Notes: a model not told the origin generated them from the sequence alone. A stretch of DNA of 10,334 bases from UBA927 sp964367095 (GCA_964367095.1 CAYIXE010000030.1:1-10334); one strand, 5' to 3'; shown: positions 1 through 6,437, counted from the first letter of the stretch. Numbers and translations are program-made.

Positions 1-16
1 CTACGCGGGAATGACA
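1..16. repeat. Possible end of a REP-like repeat
   Basis: The window opens with CTACGCGGGAATGACA. The GCGGGAATGACA end resembles the outer edge of common dispersed palindromic repeats (GTCATTCCCGC-type), and the repeat at 2001-2067 also ends in AATGACA. In both places ATGACA is followed by exactly 10 nt and then TATAAT. Only one end lies in the window, so the call is tentative. Confidence 0.3.
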
Positions 17-26
17 ATTGATGTAG

Positions 27-40
27 TATAATCTTTTTAT
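27..40 (+). promoter_or_regulatory. -10 box giving a leaderless start for the 41 gene
   Basis: A perfect TATAAT lies at 27-32 with 8 nt between it and the ATG at 41. A start site 7-8 nt after the hexamer would fall at 39-41, so the mRNA would have essentially no leader. There is no Shine-Dalgarno site and no good -35 at 16-18 bp spacing. Confidence 0.6.
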
Positions 41-835
41 ATGACTGAAAAACCACCCATGGGGGATATGAGGCCGAAGATGAAAGAGTTGCCGTTTACG
101 CCGCTTCAAATTAAAGAACTCGCGGACCTCATCCCCAAGCCTGAGAATCATTTCCACTACGAAGTAAAAGGTGAGTGGCAGCCAAATCGTGAGGTATATA
201 GAGTGCATGAGGGTGACAAGGTGATAAGCGATTATTCTTTCCCTGAGAAAAGTGATATGACCAAGGTGCAGTTTGCGACGCGAAAAACGTACACCAAAGA
301 GCTTGATATGTGGGGAAAATTGAAAGATAAGGCTGTGAAATATGATCGAAAATCAGGGGAATGGAAGAAATTGAATTTATTTGAAAAAGTGAAAAATGTG
401 TTTCATAAAGAAACCAATATTCCTGCGCAAGTGGTCACGACCACAGACATGAACGGAAAAGAAGTATCCATTTTACATACACTCGAAAATAAGCGTCCAG
501 TGGGTGAGAACGTAAAAGAAGCCAAGATCGACACGGTGAAAGATGCACAAATTGAGTTGGCGCTTAAATATAAACACGTGGATCATACGTTGGTGGTGTT
601 GAAAGCGGAGAAAAGGCAGCTGGAAAAAGAAGTCTCTGTGAGCGTTGCGACAAATGTCGTGCTTGAACGGGAGCTTCTTCGAGCGCGGCAAGAGATACGG
701 AATCTCAACGCACAAGCTATGCAAAAAGAAGCAGCGGCCAATCAAGCCAACAAGGAAGCGCAGCCAGGTTATACAGGACCCATCTACACCAAGCCAAATC
801 CTAACGATGTGGTGGAAGGAAAGATTGTGGGGTAA
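41..835 (+). CDS. Hypothetical protein with C-terminal coiled coil
   Basis: I do not recognise a family for this 264-residue protein. Residues 1-45 are proline- and charge-rich, and 45-150 are mixed with many Lys/Glu and several aromatic residues. Residues about 160-235 are a Lys/Glu/Gln/Ala-rich helix with heptad-like leucines (e.g. LVVLKAEKRQLEKEVS), most likely a coiled coil. The last 25 residues are Pro/Gly/Asn-rich and probably disordered. There is no signal peptide or membrane segment, so it should be cytosolic. The ATG at 41 is chosen because a perfect -10 box sits 8 nt upstream; the ATG at 59 is a weaker alternative. The next gene's TTGACA begins 3 nt after the stop. A structural or partner-binding role is possible but unproven. 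Confidence 0.75.
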   Translation: MTEKPPMGDMRPKMKELPFTPLQIKELADLIPKPENHFHYEVKGEWQPNREVYRVHEGDKVISDYSFPEKSDMTKVQFATRKTYTKELDMWGKLKDKAVKYDRKSGEWKKLNLFEKVKNVFHKETNIPAQVVTTTDMNGKEVSILHTLENKRPVGENVKEAKIDTVKDAQIELALKYKHVDHTLVVLKAEKRQLEKEVSVSVATNVVLERELLRARQEIRNLNAQAMQKEAAANQANKEAQPGYTGPIYTKPNPNDVVEGKIVG

Positions 836-837
836 GC

Positions 838-873
838 TTGACATTTTCAGAAAATCTGATATTCTGAATATAT
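838..873 (+). promoter_or_regulatory. Promoter with two operator-like palindromes for the AbrB/PIN module
   Basis: TTGACA (838-843), a 16-nt spacer and TATTCT (860-865) form a sigma70-type promoter; its -10 ends 8 nt before the ATG at 874, predicting a leaderless mRNA. Two perfect 13-bp odd palindromes overlay it: ATTTTCAGAAAAT (843-855) and ATATTCTGAATAT (859-871), centres 16 bp apart. Repression by the antitoxin/toxin complex is the natural reading, as for most TA modules. Confidence 0.7.
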
Positions 874-1134
874 ATGAATTCAACGATAGGTATCATTCGT
901 GGACGAAATCAAATAACTATTCCTGATGCGATACGAAAAGTAGCACCTTGGGTGACGCCTATGGCTGTGATATCGTTTTCTCTCGTGCGGCCTGATGAGA
1001 TCATTATTAAGCCTCATGAAACGCATGTAGATCGAAAAACACTATGGAAATTGATTGAAACGTCTCGTGCGATAAAAGGACGGGGAACGATGAGCACGTC
1101 TGACTTTATAGCGCTTGATCGACAATCACATTAA
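874..1134 (+). CDS. AbrB/MazE-type (VapB-like) antitoxin
   Basis: This 86-residue protein begins with a SpoVT/AbrB-like swapped-hairpin domain: GIIRGRNQITIPDAIRKV at about residues 6-23 matches the family's 'x-G-R-x-x-I-P' core, followed by strands to about residue 47 (DEIIIKP). The charged C-terminal tail (about 52-86) is where such antitoxins usually wrap the toxin. It should dimerise, bind its own operator and neutralise the PIN toxin whose gene starts 3 nt after its stop. The ATG at 874 is fixed by the promoter 8 nt upstream. Family assignment is by motif recognition only; the pairing with a PIN toxin makes it VapB-like by function. Confidence 0.85.
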   Translation: MNSTIGIIRGRNQITIPDAIRKVAPWVTPMAVISFSLVRPDEIIIKPHETHVDRKTLWKLIETSRAIKGRGTMSTSDFIALDRQSH

Positions 1135-1137
1135 CGT

Positions 1138-1566
1138 ATGAAAATTCGCATCGTTGTAGATACGTCAGTACTTATTAAGTGGATTAATCAAACAAAAGAG
1201 GAGAATATAGAGCGATCAAACGCACTGCTTGAATCAGCATTGGATAATAAAATTAAACTTTTAGTACCAGAATTGATCAAATATGAATTGGGAAACGTGC
1301 TGGTAAAAGGAAAGAATCTTTTGCCGCGTGAAGCAATCAAATCATTTCGTACAGCGTATGCACTTCCCATCACATTTATTCCTGATTCTGAAGAGTTGGC
1401 TACTATAACATTTGGTCTCGCGTACGAGCTTGGTATAACATATTACGATGCATCATTTCTTGCGTTAGCAAAACAGCTTGATGCGATACTTGTGACGGAT
1501 AATATAAAACATCAGAAAAAGGATCATGGGGTAAATGTGGTAGCGTTGGGGGAGTATCACGCGTGA
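1138..1566 (+). CDS. PIN-domain ribonuclease toxin (VapC-like)
   Basis: The 142-residue product has the layout of a PIN-domain RNase: Asp8 in VVDTSVLIKW, Glu50 in IKYELGNVL, Asp104 in TYYDASFLALA and Asp121 in LVTDN, giving the full acidic set that binds the catalytic metal ion. Family members cleave RNA, often tRNA or rRNA, when the antitoxin is lost; the target here cannot be read from sequence. Length is normal and the gene looks intact. The ATG lies 3 nt after the antitoxin stop with no Shine-Dalgarno site, so translation probably depends on reinitiation. The stop codon abuts the HicA relic on the opposite strand, leaving no intergenic space. Confidence 0.9.
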   Translation: MKIRIVVDTSVLIKWINQTKEENIERSNALLESALDNKIKLLVPELIKYELGNVLVKGKNLLPREAIKSFRTAYALPITFIPDSEELATITFGLAYELGITYYDASFLALAKQLDAILVTDNIKHQKKDHGVNVVALGEYHA

Positions 1567-1679
1567 TTATTTTCGAAAAAGATCTATTGATAAAAGTGAT
1601 TGACGTACGATGCTACGAAGTGTGCCTACTGGAATAGTTTTTGAATTTCTAGAGGCTTTCGTGGCACAAGTTTAGGCAT
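1567..1679 (-). pseudogene. HicA toxin relic, internally deleted and frameshifted
   Basis: Reading minus from the ATG at 1679 gives MPKLVPRKPLEIQKLFQ and a stop at 1626-1628; this resembles a HicA N-terminus. One frame over, the sequence continues as KTIPVGTLRSIVRQSLLSI and then DLFRK, with a stop at 1567-1569, which matches the usual HicA C-terminus (PVGTLRSI-RQ-G-S-EEF). The two parts meet around 1630-1650. The middle of the protein, including the Gly-Ser-His segment with the catalytic histidine, is missing, and the 113-nt length is not a multiple of three. It starts 5 nt after the HicB gene, in the expected operon position. The toxin is almost certainly dead. Confidence 0.75.
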
Positions 1680-1684
1680 AGCAA

Positions 1685-1942
1685 TTAGATAGCAAAGTGG
1701 ACTGGATAGGGAAGCGTGATATTCGTTTGACTAAGGTACACATCGCCACCATCGGGTGCTGGCACGTCTGTATTCGTTTTTATAAGTCCTTCAATGTGAC
1801 AAATGATAGCGTTTTCTGTGTTTTTTTGGGTTTCTTCAATAGTTTTACCAAAGTCAGAAATACCCAAGGTCGGGACGTAGGAAATATAAGTTTTTCCTTC
1901 CCGTTTGATGAGCACTTGGTATTGAAGCAGTGTCGTTTGCAT
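1685..1942 (-). CDS. HicB-like antitoxin, now an orphan
   Basis: The 85-residue protein fits the HicB fold (a degenerate RNase H-like domain): an N-terminal strand pair (QYQVLIKREGKTYISYVPTL, residues 7-26), then GISDFGKTIEETQKNTENAI and HIEGLIK at about 27-55, and a C-terminal strand after PAPDGG. No ribbon-helix-helix or other DNA-binding segment follows, as in the short HicB forms. It would normally neutralise HicA, but here only a wrecked hicA lies downstream, so it is an orphan or a defence against related HicA toxins. The ATG at 1942 is set by a -10 box 8 nt upstream. An overlapping plus-strand frame (1697-2065) is a shadow. Confidence 0.8.
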   Translation of the reverse strand: MQTTLLQYQVLIKREGKTYISYVPTLGISDFGKTIEETQKNTENAIICHIEGLIKTNTDVPAPDGGDVYLSQTNITLPYPVHFAI

Positions 1943-1959
1943 ACAAAGGTATTATGCCA
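1943..1959 (-). promoter_or_regulatory. Extended -10 promoter of the HicB gene
   Basis: On the minus strand TGG directly precedes CATAAT (hexamer at 1956-1951), forming an extended -10 element, and 8 nt separate it from the ATG at 1942. No good -35 is visible, which extended -10 promoters can do without. A leaderless mRNA is predicted. Confidence 0.5.
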
Positions 1960-2000
1960 CAGGAAAGAAGAGAAAAATTTCATAAACCTTTACACACCAC

Positions 2001-2067
2001 GGGATTGCCGCGTCGTAAGACTCGCCTCGCTCACGCTCTGGCGAAGCGGGACGGACTCGCAATGACA
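2001..2067. repeat. REP-like imperfect palindrome
   Basis: This GC-rich block starts GGGATTGCCGCGTC and ends GGACTCGCAATGACA, the layout of the dispersed repeats (GTCATTGCGA...GCAATCC) found in many bacterial genomes. ATTGC (2004-2008) pairs with GCAAT (2059-2063) and CGCC (2023-2026) with GGCG (2040-2043); the rest is imperfect. Its composition differs sharply from the AT-rich surroundings. It ends 10 bp before the -10 box of the ABC gene. No second full copy is in the window. Confidence 0.65.
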
Positions 2068-2077
2068 GTGTTTGCGG

Positions 2078-2089
2078 TATAATAGGCGT
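2078..2089 (+). promoter_or_regulatory. -10 box giving a leaderless start for the ABC gene
   Basis: A perfect TATAAT at 2078-2083 is followed by 6 nt and the ATG at 2090, so transcription would start at or next to the start codon. There is no Shine-Dalgarno site. The position argues against the upstream TTG at 2072, which would lie ahead of the transcription start. Confidence 0.6.
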
Positions 2090-4501
2090 ATGGGAGCAGA
2101 GGCGATCAAACAGCCAGCAAAAATGCGCGTAAAGGGGCCAGAGCTTTCTGCTGTGGCAGAGGCATTTCGGGTGTCAGAAAAAACCTTGGACGCTGCCAAT
2201 GATGTGGTCAACGACGTGATTTCGGAGGGAAAAGTAACGGTTCCTCATGAAAAAAAGTTGGCCGAGGCGATAGCGAAAGATTTTGAAAAAGAAGGGTTGA
2301 AGTTGTCGCCTGATGGCGAGAAAAAGTGGGAACAAGAAGTACATAATATTATTACTCCAGAAGAACCTTCAAAAATTGATCTTAAAGAAAAAACAGAATT
2401 GGAAGTGGATCCGTTTGATTTTAAACGGTTGAGCTCAACACTTAAAGACCTTGATAAAACGTATGGACAAGAAAAAGCAGGGTGGAATACGATAGCCAAA
2501 ATTTTTGGAATTGATGATGGATTTAGAAATATAACCGATGGTGCGTGGGGAGCGTTTTTGACACTAAACGAAGGAAAGCTCAGTAGATCTGCGTGGGACA
2601 AAGTGAAGGCAATTGCAACAGGAGGGTATAACTCAGATCAACTCAAACAGGTTGTTCCAAAATTTGCATTAGAAACGTCTCTAATTTGGGCGCCATTTGT
2701 ATTGAAATACCCTATGTCCATTCTTCGAAATCGGGCAGCATCCATGTTTGATCGTGCATATGTGGGATTACAAGATAAAGTCAACAAACGCGTCAGCGAT
2801 TCTGTGATAATGGGCAACTTTACACAGTACCAAGACATCCCAGCCTCTGAAGTCTTATCAACCGTTGAACGAGGGAAAAAGGCGACGCTTGAGTTTTATA
2901 AAACGATGCATTTGGAAATGTATCCTTTGCTTGCCGATATGGCAACCTACCCTGTAACACTTGTGGGAAGAGGAGCGTTGGATTTTGCACTCGGAGCGGC
3001 AAAGATCAAACCGCTTATAAACATGTCTCGAAGACAAGCAAAAGAACTATTAGCTGATAACCGACGAGAACTGGAGCAGTGGAATAAAGTGAATGCGAAG
3101 GTGCTCACCACGCTTTCCAACATTGAAAATATACAAACCTCTCCTGCTATGGACACCGCGAGTCAAAAATTATCCGAGCAAATGGAACTAAAAGATGTCA
3201 TACGAAGCGGGGGAATGCGTCAGGGGTTGCAAGAAGAAGAACCTGAGCAAAAATTGTTTAAATGGTTAAATATTGGTGTTCCGGCCGCGGAGCAACTATT
3301 TAAGTTTTATAAAAATGTAGTGAAAAAAGGTGCGAGTTTTGATAAGGACGTAGAGTTGCAGTTGAAAGTGCAGAATTGGTTTCTGGATCCTCGTCACCCT
3401 GCGACAAGCATATTTCGCGATGGAAAGTTGCAAGAGGGAACACTCCATGATTTATTAGGAAGTCAGGAATTTCAAGACTACTCAGTCAACCCTGATCTTT
3501 TAAATCAAACGCCAACTGAAGAAAATGAAAAAGCATTAAAATCACTTTTTGGTCGAATGAATCCCATGCAAGGAGTTTTTGGGGAAGTGGCGAGATCCTT
3601 TGGTTTATGGCAAGACTCTAAGCGTGTACAGGAGGGGATAGAAAATAAATTTGGACAACTCACTGGGTTGTATGTAAACAAAGTGTTGCCACTTCTGGAT
3701 GACATCCAAAAAATGGAGGATTTGTTGGGGCCGTATGATGAATTGGATCGTCCCGAAGGGCCAAAGGAAGCCAAGCGGATACCGGTAAGTGAGGTAAAAG
3801 ACTTTTCGCTTTCCGTATCGAATCTGAATTACAAAAATATTCTTACAGATGTATCGGTCGATATACCACAGGGGACCTTTGTAACGATCAAAGGTACGTC
3901 TGGGATTGGAAAAACCACGTTTATGCGTTCACTTCTCAATCTCTACGATTTGCCGGAAGATACAGTGAAAATTGGCGGGATTCCACTTGAGAGTATTAAA
4001 AAATATGGGGATGAGTCGCTTTTCACCAAAATTGGGTATGCTAACCAAGACGTGAAGTTTTTTGAGAGTCTCACTCTTCGAGAAAATCTCACACAGTGGG
4101 TACGAAGAAGTGTGCCTGATCAAGAAGTACGACAAACACTCTCTGATCTGAATCTTGATCATCTGGCTGAGCGGTTGGATTCGGAAAACAAGCATCTCTC
4201 TGGTGGGGAACGAGTGAGAATAGGTATTGCACGAGCGTTACTTCAGAATCCATCGATATTATTCTTGGATGAGCCGACGGCGAGTTTAGATCCGAAATCG
4301 TCACAACAGGTGATAGACATAATTAGCTCACTTCGTACGAAACGGCCAGAGATGACGGTAGTAGCAATTACCCATGATCCAAGTTTCGAAAAAATAGCAG
4401 AGCAGATGATTGATTTTTCAGAGTTGAATAAGAAAAATGAACGGGTCATGCAATTGGGGCCGCATCAGGTACTGGAGGGGATGGCAAGGCCAAATAGTTG
4501 A
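2090..4501 (+). CDS. ABC ATPase with degenerate exporter-like N-terminal region
   Basis: The 803-residue protein has a complete nucleotide-binding domain at about 570-785: Walker A GTSGIGKTT (602-610), Q-loop Gln653, signature LSGGE (703-707), Walker B ILFLDEP (723-729) and H-loop His762, so ATP hydrolysis is expected. Residues 1-180 are charged and helical, without a signal peptide. Residues about 190-550 follow the order of an ABC-exporter membrane domain (R-N-R...L-Q-D-K-V near 213-231, and a KMEDLL elbow before the ATPase), but the helices hold charged residues and no convincing 20-residue membrane span is visible. It may be a weakly membrane-bound or soluble exporter relative. The substrate is unknown. 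It converges on the RelE toxin gene with a 2-nt gap and no terminator. Confidence 0.85.
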   Translation: MGAEAIKQPAKMRVKGPELSAVAEAFRVSEKTLDAANDVVNDVISEGKVTVPHEKKLAEAIAKDFEKEGLKLSPDGEKKWEQEVHNIITPEEPSKIDLKEKTELEVDPFDFKRLSSTLKDLDKTYGQEKAGWNTIAKIFGIDDGFRNITDGAWGAFLTLNEGKLSRSAWDKVKAIATGGYNSDQLKQVVPKFALETSLIWAPFVLKYPMSILRNRAASMFDRAYVGLQDKVNKRVSDSVIMGNFTQYQDIPASEVLSTVERGKKATLEFYKTMHLEMYPLLADMATYPVTLVGRGALDFALGAAKIKPLINMSRRQAKELLADNRRELEQWNKVNAKVLTTLSNIENIQTSPAMDTASQKLSEQMELKDVIRSGGMRQGLQEEEPEQKLFKWLNIGVPAAEQLFKFYKNVVKKGASFDKDVELQLKVQNWFLDPRHPATSIFRDGKLQEGTLHDLLGSQEFQDYSVNPDLLNQTPTEENEKALKSLFGRMNPMQGVFGEVARSFGLWQDSKRVQEGIENKFGQLTGLYVNKVLPLLDDIQKMEDLLGPYDELDRPEGPKEAKRIPVSEVKDFSLSVSNLNYKNILTDVSVDIPQGTFVTIKGTSGIGKTTFMRSLLNLYDLPEDTVKIGGIPLESIKKYGDESLFTKIGYANQDVKFFESLTLRENLTQWVRRSVPDQEVRQTLSDLNLDHLAERLDSENKHLSGGERVRIGIARALLQNPSILFLDEPTASLDPKSSQQVIDIISSLRTKRPEMTVVAITHDPSFEKIAEQMIDFSELNKKNERVMQLGPHQVLEGMARPNS

Positions 4502-4503
4502 TT

Positions 4504-4761
4504 TTATTTGTATACCCCTTGGCGATGTTCGATAGCAACAACTTCAACCGTGCTTGTTTTGGTATTGAACGTATATACAATTCGATAGTCTCCAATGCGA
4601 TATTTGTATAATCCGTACAGATTGCCGTGAAGTCTGATTCCTGCAATTGGATTTTCTTTCAGTTTTTGATATGCACGAATCGTTTTTTCTTGAATAGAGC
4701 GGGGAAGCTTGAGAAATTTTTTATCGGCTTTTTCGTTTACGATAAGATGTTTTGCTGACAT
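4504..4761 (-). CDS. RelE/ParE-family mRNA interferase toxin
   Basis: The 85-residue product has the RelE layout: two N-terminal helices (residues about 8-36, EKADKKFLKLPRSIQEKTIR), then the sheet LHGNLYGLYKYRIGDYRIVY (44-63) and the C-terminal strand VEVVAIEHRQGVYK. The R-I-G-D-Y-R-I-V-Y block and the C-terminal His79-Arg80 pair are typical of RelE toxins that cut mRNA on the ribosome. The gene overlaps the antitoxin reading frame by 41 nt, so the two are translationally linked; no Shine-Dalgarno site is visible before the ATG at 4761. It looks intact. ParE-type gyrase poisoning is the less likely alternative. Confidence 0.9.
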   Translation of the reverse strand: MSAKHLIVNEKADKKFLKLPRSIQEKTIRAYQKLKENPIAGIRLHGNLYGLYKYRIGDYRIVYTFNTKTSTVEVVAIEHRQGVYK

Positions 4762-5023
4762 TGGTATTGAAACGGTCTATGATTTGTTCCAGTGTAACAT
4801 ATTTACCTTCTTTGATTTCTTTTTGCGCTTCACGAATATCGTCCATTGAATGGGTGAGGGTGTAGATAGTTTCTTCGAGTTCATCAAGATAGTCTGGAGA
4901 GATAAGCGATGCTTTCACCACGCCTTTTTTGGTGAAATCAATACGTGTATAGTTTGTACTGACGATATCAACAAGGTTGAGAAAGTTTTTTCTTGCGTCG
5001 GTTACAGGAATTACTTGTGTCAT
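4721..5023 (-). CDS. Phd/YefM-family antitoxin
   Basis: The 100-residue protein starts TQVIPVTDARKNFLNLVDIV, the classic Phd/YefM N-terminal DNA-binding domain, followed by TRIDFTKKGVVKASLIS (residues about 26-42) in place of the usual 'I-T-K-x-G-x-P-x-A-V-L'. Residues 43-100 are a charged helix that would bind and neutralise the toxin. A longer frame runs upstream to 5155, but the ATG at 5023 is preferred: homology begins there and a promoter ends 8 nt before it. The promoter carries two TGTACA cores, consistent with autoregulation. The last 41 nt overlap the toxin gene. Confidence 0.9.
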   Translation of the reverse strand: MTQVIPVTDARKNFLNLVDIVSTNYTRIDFTKKGVVKASLISPDYLDELEETIYTLTHSMDDIREAQKEIKEGKYVTLEQIIDRFNTNVSKTSYRKRKSR

Positions 5024-5061
5024 ATGATAGTAGTGTACATAAAAGTGTACACTTGTGTCAA
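5024..5061 (-). promoter_or_regulatory. Phd/RelE promoter with a double TGTACA operator
   Basis: On the minus strand TTGACA (5061-5056), an 18-nt spacer and TACACT (5037-5032) form the promoter; the -10 ends 8 nt before the ATG at 5023, again leaderless. Two TGTACA cores lie at 5034-5039 and 5046-5051, centres 12 bp apart; the second sits in a perfect 12-bp palindrome, AAGTGTACACTT (5043-5054). From memory, the E. coli yefM-yoeB operator has the same core and spacing. The sites cover the spacer and -10, so binding would block transcription. Confidence 0.8.
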
Positions 5062-5063
5062 TA

Positions 5064-5098
5064 TTGCAAAACGAGATCAATTTCCGCATACTAATGGT
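5064..5098 (+). promoter_or_regulatory. Promoter of the 5099 operon
   Basis: TTGCAA (5064-5069), a 17-nt spacer and CATACT (5087-5092) fit a sigma70-type promoter, with 6 nt to the ATG at 5099, so the mRNA would be leaderless. It is divergent from the Phd/RelE promoter: the two -35 boxes are only 2 nt apart, so operator binding at 5034-5054 could also affect this operon. Confidence 0.6.
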
Positions 5099-6163
5099 AT
5101 GTCTGAGATGGGAGAACGACCACAACAACCAATGCCGGAGGATATGTCGCGTCAAACGCGATTAGAAGACTTACCGGAGTTTCAGAAGTTGGTCCCAGAA
5201 GAACAGCAACGATTGTTAGCCATGGGAGAACGATTGATCGGGGATGTAATAAAACCACAAGTAGATATTCTTGAAAGAACGGCAGGATTAGGGATTGTTG
5301 GTGCCATGAAAGAAGCGGTGCTTCCCCACATGAAGAAAATGGGCGAAATACAGTTTAAAAATTTTAAAGCGTCTGCAATGGCAGCTATCTCTGTGATTCC
5401 TATGGTCAGTCAGGGTGCATCATTTGCCCGGGCAACAGAAAAAGCCGGAAGATTTGAGAGAGCGTCTGTCAAAGCTGCGGGTAAAGTAGAAAAAATGGGC
5501 ATGAAGGCGCCGGAAAAGCTTATCAAAAAGATGAATATAAAGTACGCGAAGGCTATGAATGCTCAAAAAAACGTGAATAGTATGATCGGCACAATGGCAA
5601 ACTATGAAGCGCAATGGTTTAAATCGTTTGTGTCGAAAGGAATACCGCAAGAAATTGCTTATAAAGCAGTAAACTGGCCAATAAAGAATCTTGATATTTT
5701 TAGGAAAGAACTAGATAGTGGCGTACATTATGCAAAAGCATTTGCACATGCAAGTAAAGGAATTGATACAACTGCGGGGGCATTGTTTAAAGCGCCACTC
5801 ATTGGAGAAGTGACGAAGGGCGGACTGAAGTACGGTGCGAGAATAGGAGCAGAGCGTATTGCTGAGACATGGTTTCATAAAACATTACATACTCTAGATC
5901 CATATCCAGACGTGCCTGGATTAGTTTCAATGGTGGGGTTTCTCGATCTTATTCCTGGAGTAGTCGGGGCGGAGCTTGTACCAGCGGCGTGGCAATTAGT
6001 AGTAAATAAAATTCAAATGGGTAAAGAGCATATTGGTCTTTCAAAAGATGCCTCGAAAGTAATTCTTAGTCGTATGGGGATAAAATTTAATAGGTTGAAA
6101 GACAATGATGTGGTAAAGGCCGCTGAAGCATTTTCACCGGCAGTAGCAAGGGGTGTGGTATGA
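5099..6163 (+). CDS. Hypothetical large helical protein, module A
   Basis: I do not recognise a family for this 354-residue protein. Residues 1-30 are polar, and LPEFQKLVPEEQQRLLAMG (25-43) resembles the motif of the small neighbouring proteins. Two moderately hydrophobic stretches occur at about 91-109 (SAMAAISVIPMVSQGASFA) and 274-303 (Gly/Val/Leu/Pro-rich, 'MVGFLDLIPGVVGAEL'); the second is the better candidate for membrane association. The region between is Lys/Ala/Met-rich and helical. An in-frame extension to 4850 exists, but it would be antisense to the antitoxin gene and upstream of the promoter, so the ATG at 5099 is chosen; 5108 is possible. It overlaps the next gene by 4 nt (ATGA), implying coupled translation. 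Confidence 0.75.
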   Translation: MSEMGERPQQPMPEDMSRQTRLEDLPEFQKLVPEEQQRLLAMGERLIGDVIKPQVDILERTAGLGIVGAMKEAVLPHMKKMGEIQFKNFKASAMAAISVIPMVSQGASFARATEKAGRFERASVKAAGKVEKMGMKAPEKLIKKMNIKYAKAMNAQKNVNSMIGTMANYEAQWFKSFVSKGIPQEIAYKAVNWPIKNLDIFRKELDSGVHYAKAFAHASKGIDTTAGALFKAPLIGEVTKGGLKYGARIGAERIAETWFHKTLHTLDPYPDVPGLVSMVGFLDLIPGVVGAELVPAAWQLVVNKIQMGKEHIGLSKDASKVILSRMGIKFNRLKDNDVVKAAEAFSPAVARGVV

Positions 6164-6435
6164 ATAATAAAATCGCACTTTTGACACTCATAGATGCAAG
6201 CGTGGTGCTTTCAACTGATGAGAAGATCCGATTGATTGATGCTGTGCCTTCGTTTACGCAACAAGACGTCGATACATTAGGGAATTATTTACGGAAAGAG
6301 AGAGAGTTTGTATTAAATAACGAAGATTTAATTTTAGAGAATATCGCAAAAAATTTGGAAAAGATTGGTAGCACAAATCAGGATGACAAAGTGTATGTAG
6401 GGATAGGCCTGCCTGCGCAGGCAGGGAGGCCATAA
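6160..6435 (+). CDS. Small helical protein, module A
   Basis: The 91-residue protein has no recognised domain. Residues 16-26 (VLSTDEKIRLI) carry a hydrophobic-S/N-x-x-E/Q-K-x-x-L pattern also found at the same place in the small proteins at 7473 and 9746; a second helix follows at about 34-50, and the rest is charged. The last residues (GLPAQAGRP) are encoded by a GC-rich palindrome that seems to have been added to the gene's end. It overlaps the upstream gene by ATGA, with a weak AAGGGG ribosome site at 6148-6153, and lies 2 nt before the 6438 gene. A partner or chaperone-like role for the large protein is plausible but speculative. Confidence 0.7.
   Translation: MNNKIALLTLIDASVVLSTDEKIRLIDAVPSFTQQDVDTLGNYLRKEREFVLNNEDLILENIAKNLEKIGSTNQDDKVYVGIGLPAQAGRP
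6408..6425. repeat. Perfect 18-bp GC palindrome overlapping the next gene's ribosome site
   Basis: CCTGCCTGCGCAGGCAGG is a perfect palindrome at the end of the 6160 gene, in strong contrast with the AT-rich context. In RNA it can fold as a hairpin. Its right arm runs into AGGGAGG (6423-6429), the Shine-Dalgarno site of the 6438 gene. It looks like a dispersed repeat unit; no other copy is in the window. Confidence 0.75.
6423..6429 (+). promoter_or_regulatory. Ribosome binding site of the 6438 gene
   Basis: AGGGAGG lies 8 nt before the ATG at 6438, one of only two strong Shine-Dalgarno sites in the window (the other is at 9737). Its first three bases belong to the palindrome at 6408-6425, so hairpin folding could limit access, relieved when ribosomes finish the upstream gene. 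Confidence 0.65.
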
Positions 6436-6437
6436 CT

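Noticed and set aside
473..883. Minus-strand reading frame of 136 codons
   Set aside because: Antisense to the 41 gene, Cys/Phe/His-rich without domain features, no promoter or ribosome site; a shadow frame.
1697..2065. Plus-strand reading frame of 122 codons
   Set aside because: It is antisense to the HicB gene and runs through the REP-like repeat; no family features.
2072..2089. TTG start extending the ABC protein by 6 residues
   Set aside because: The extension encodes the -10 box itself and would lie upstream of the expected transcription start.
4850..5098. Upstream extension of the 5099 gene
   Set aside because: It is antisense to the antitoxin gene and contains its operator; the promoter at 5064-5092 lies inside it.
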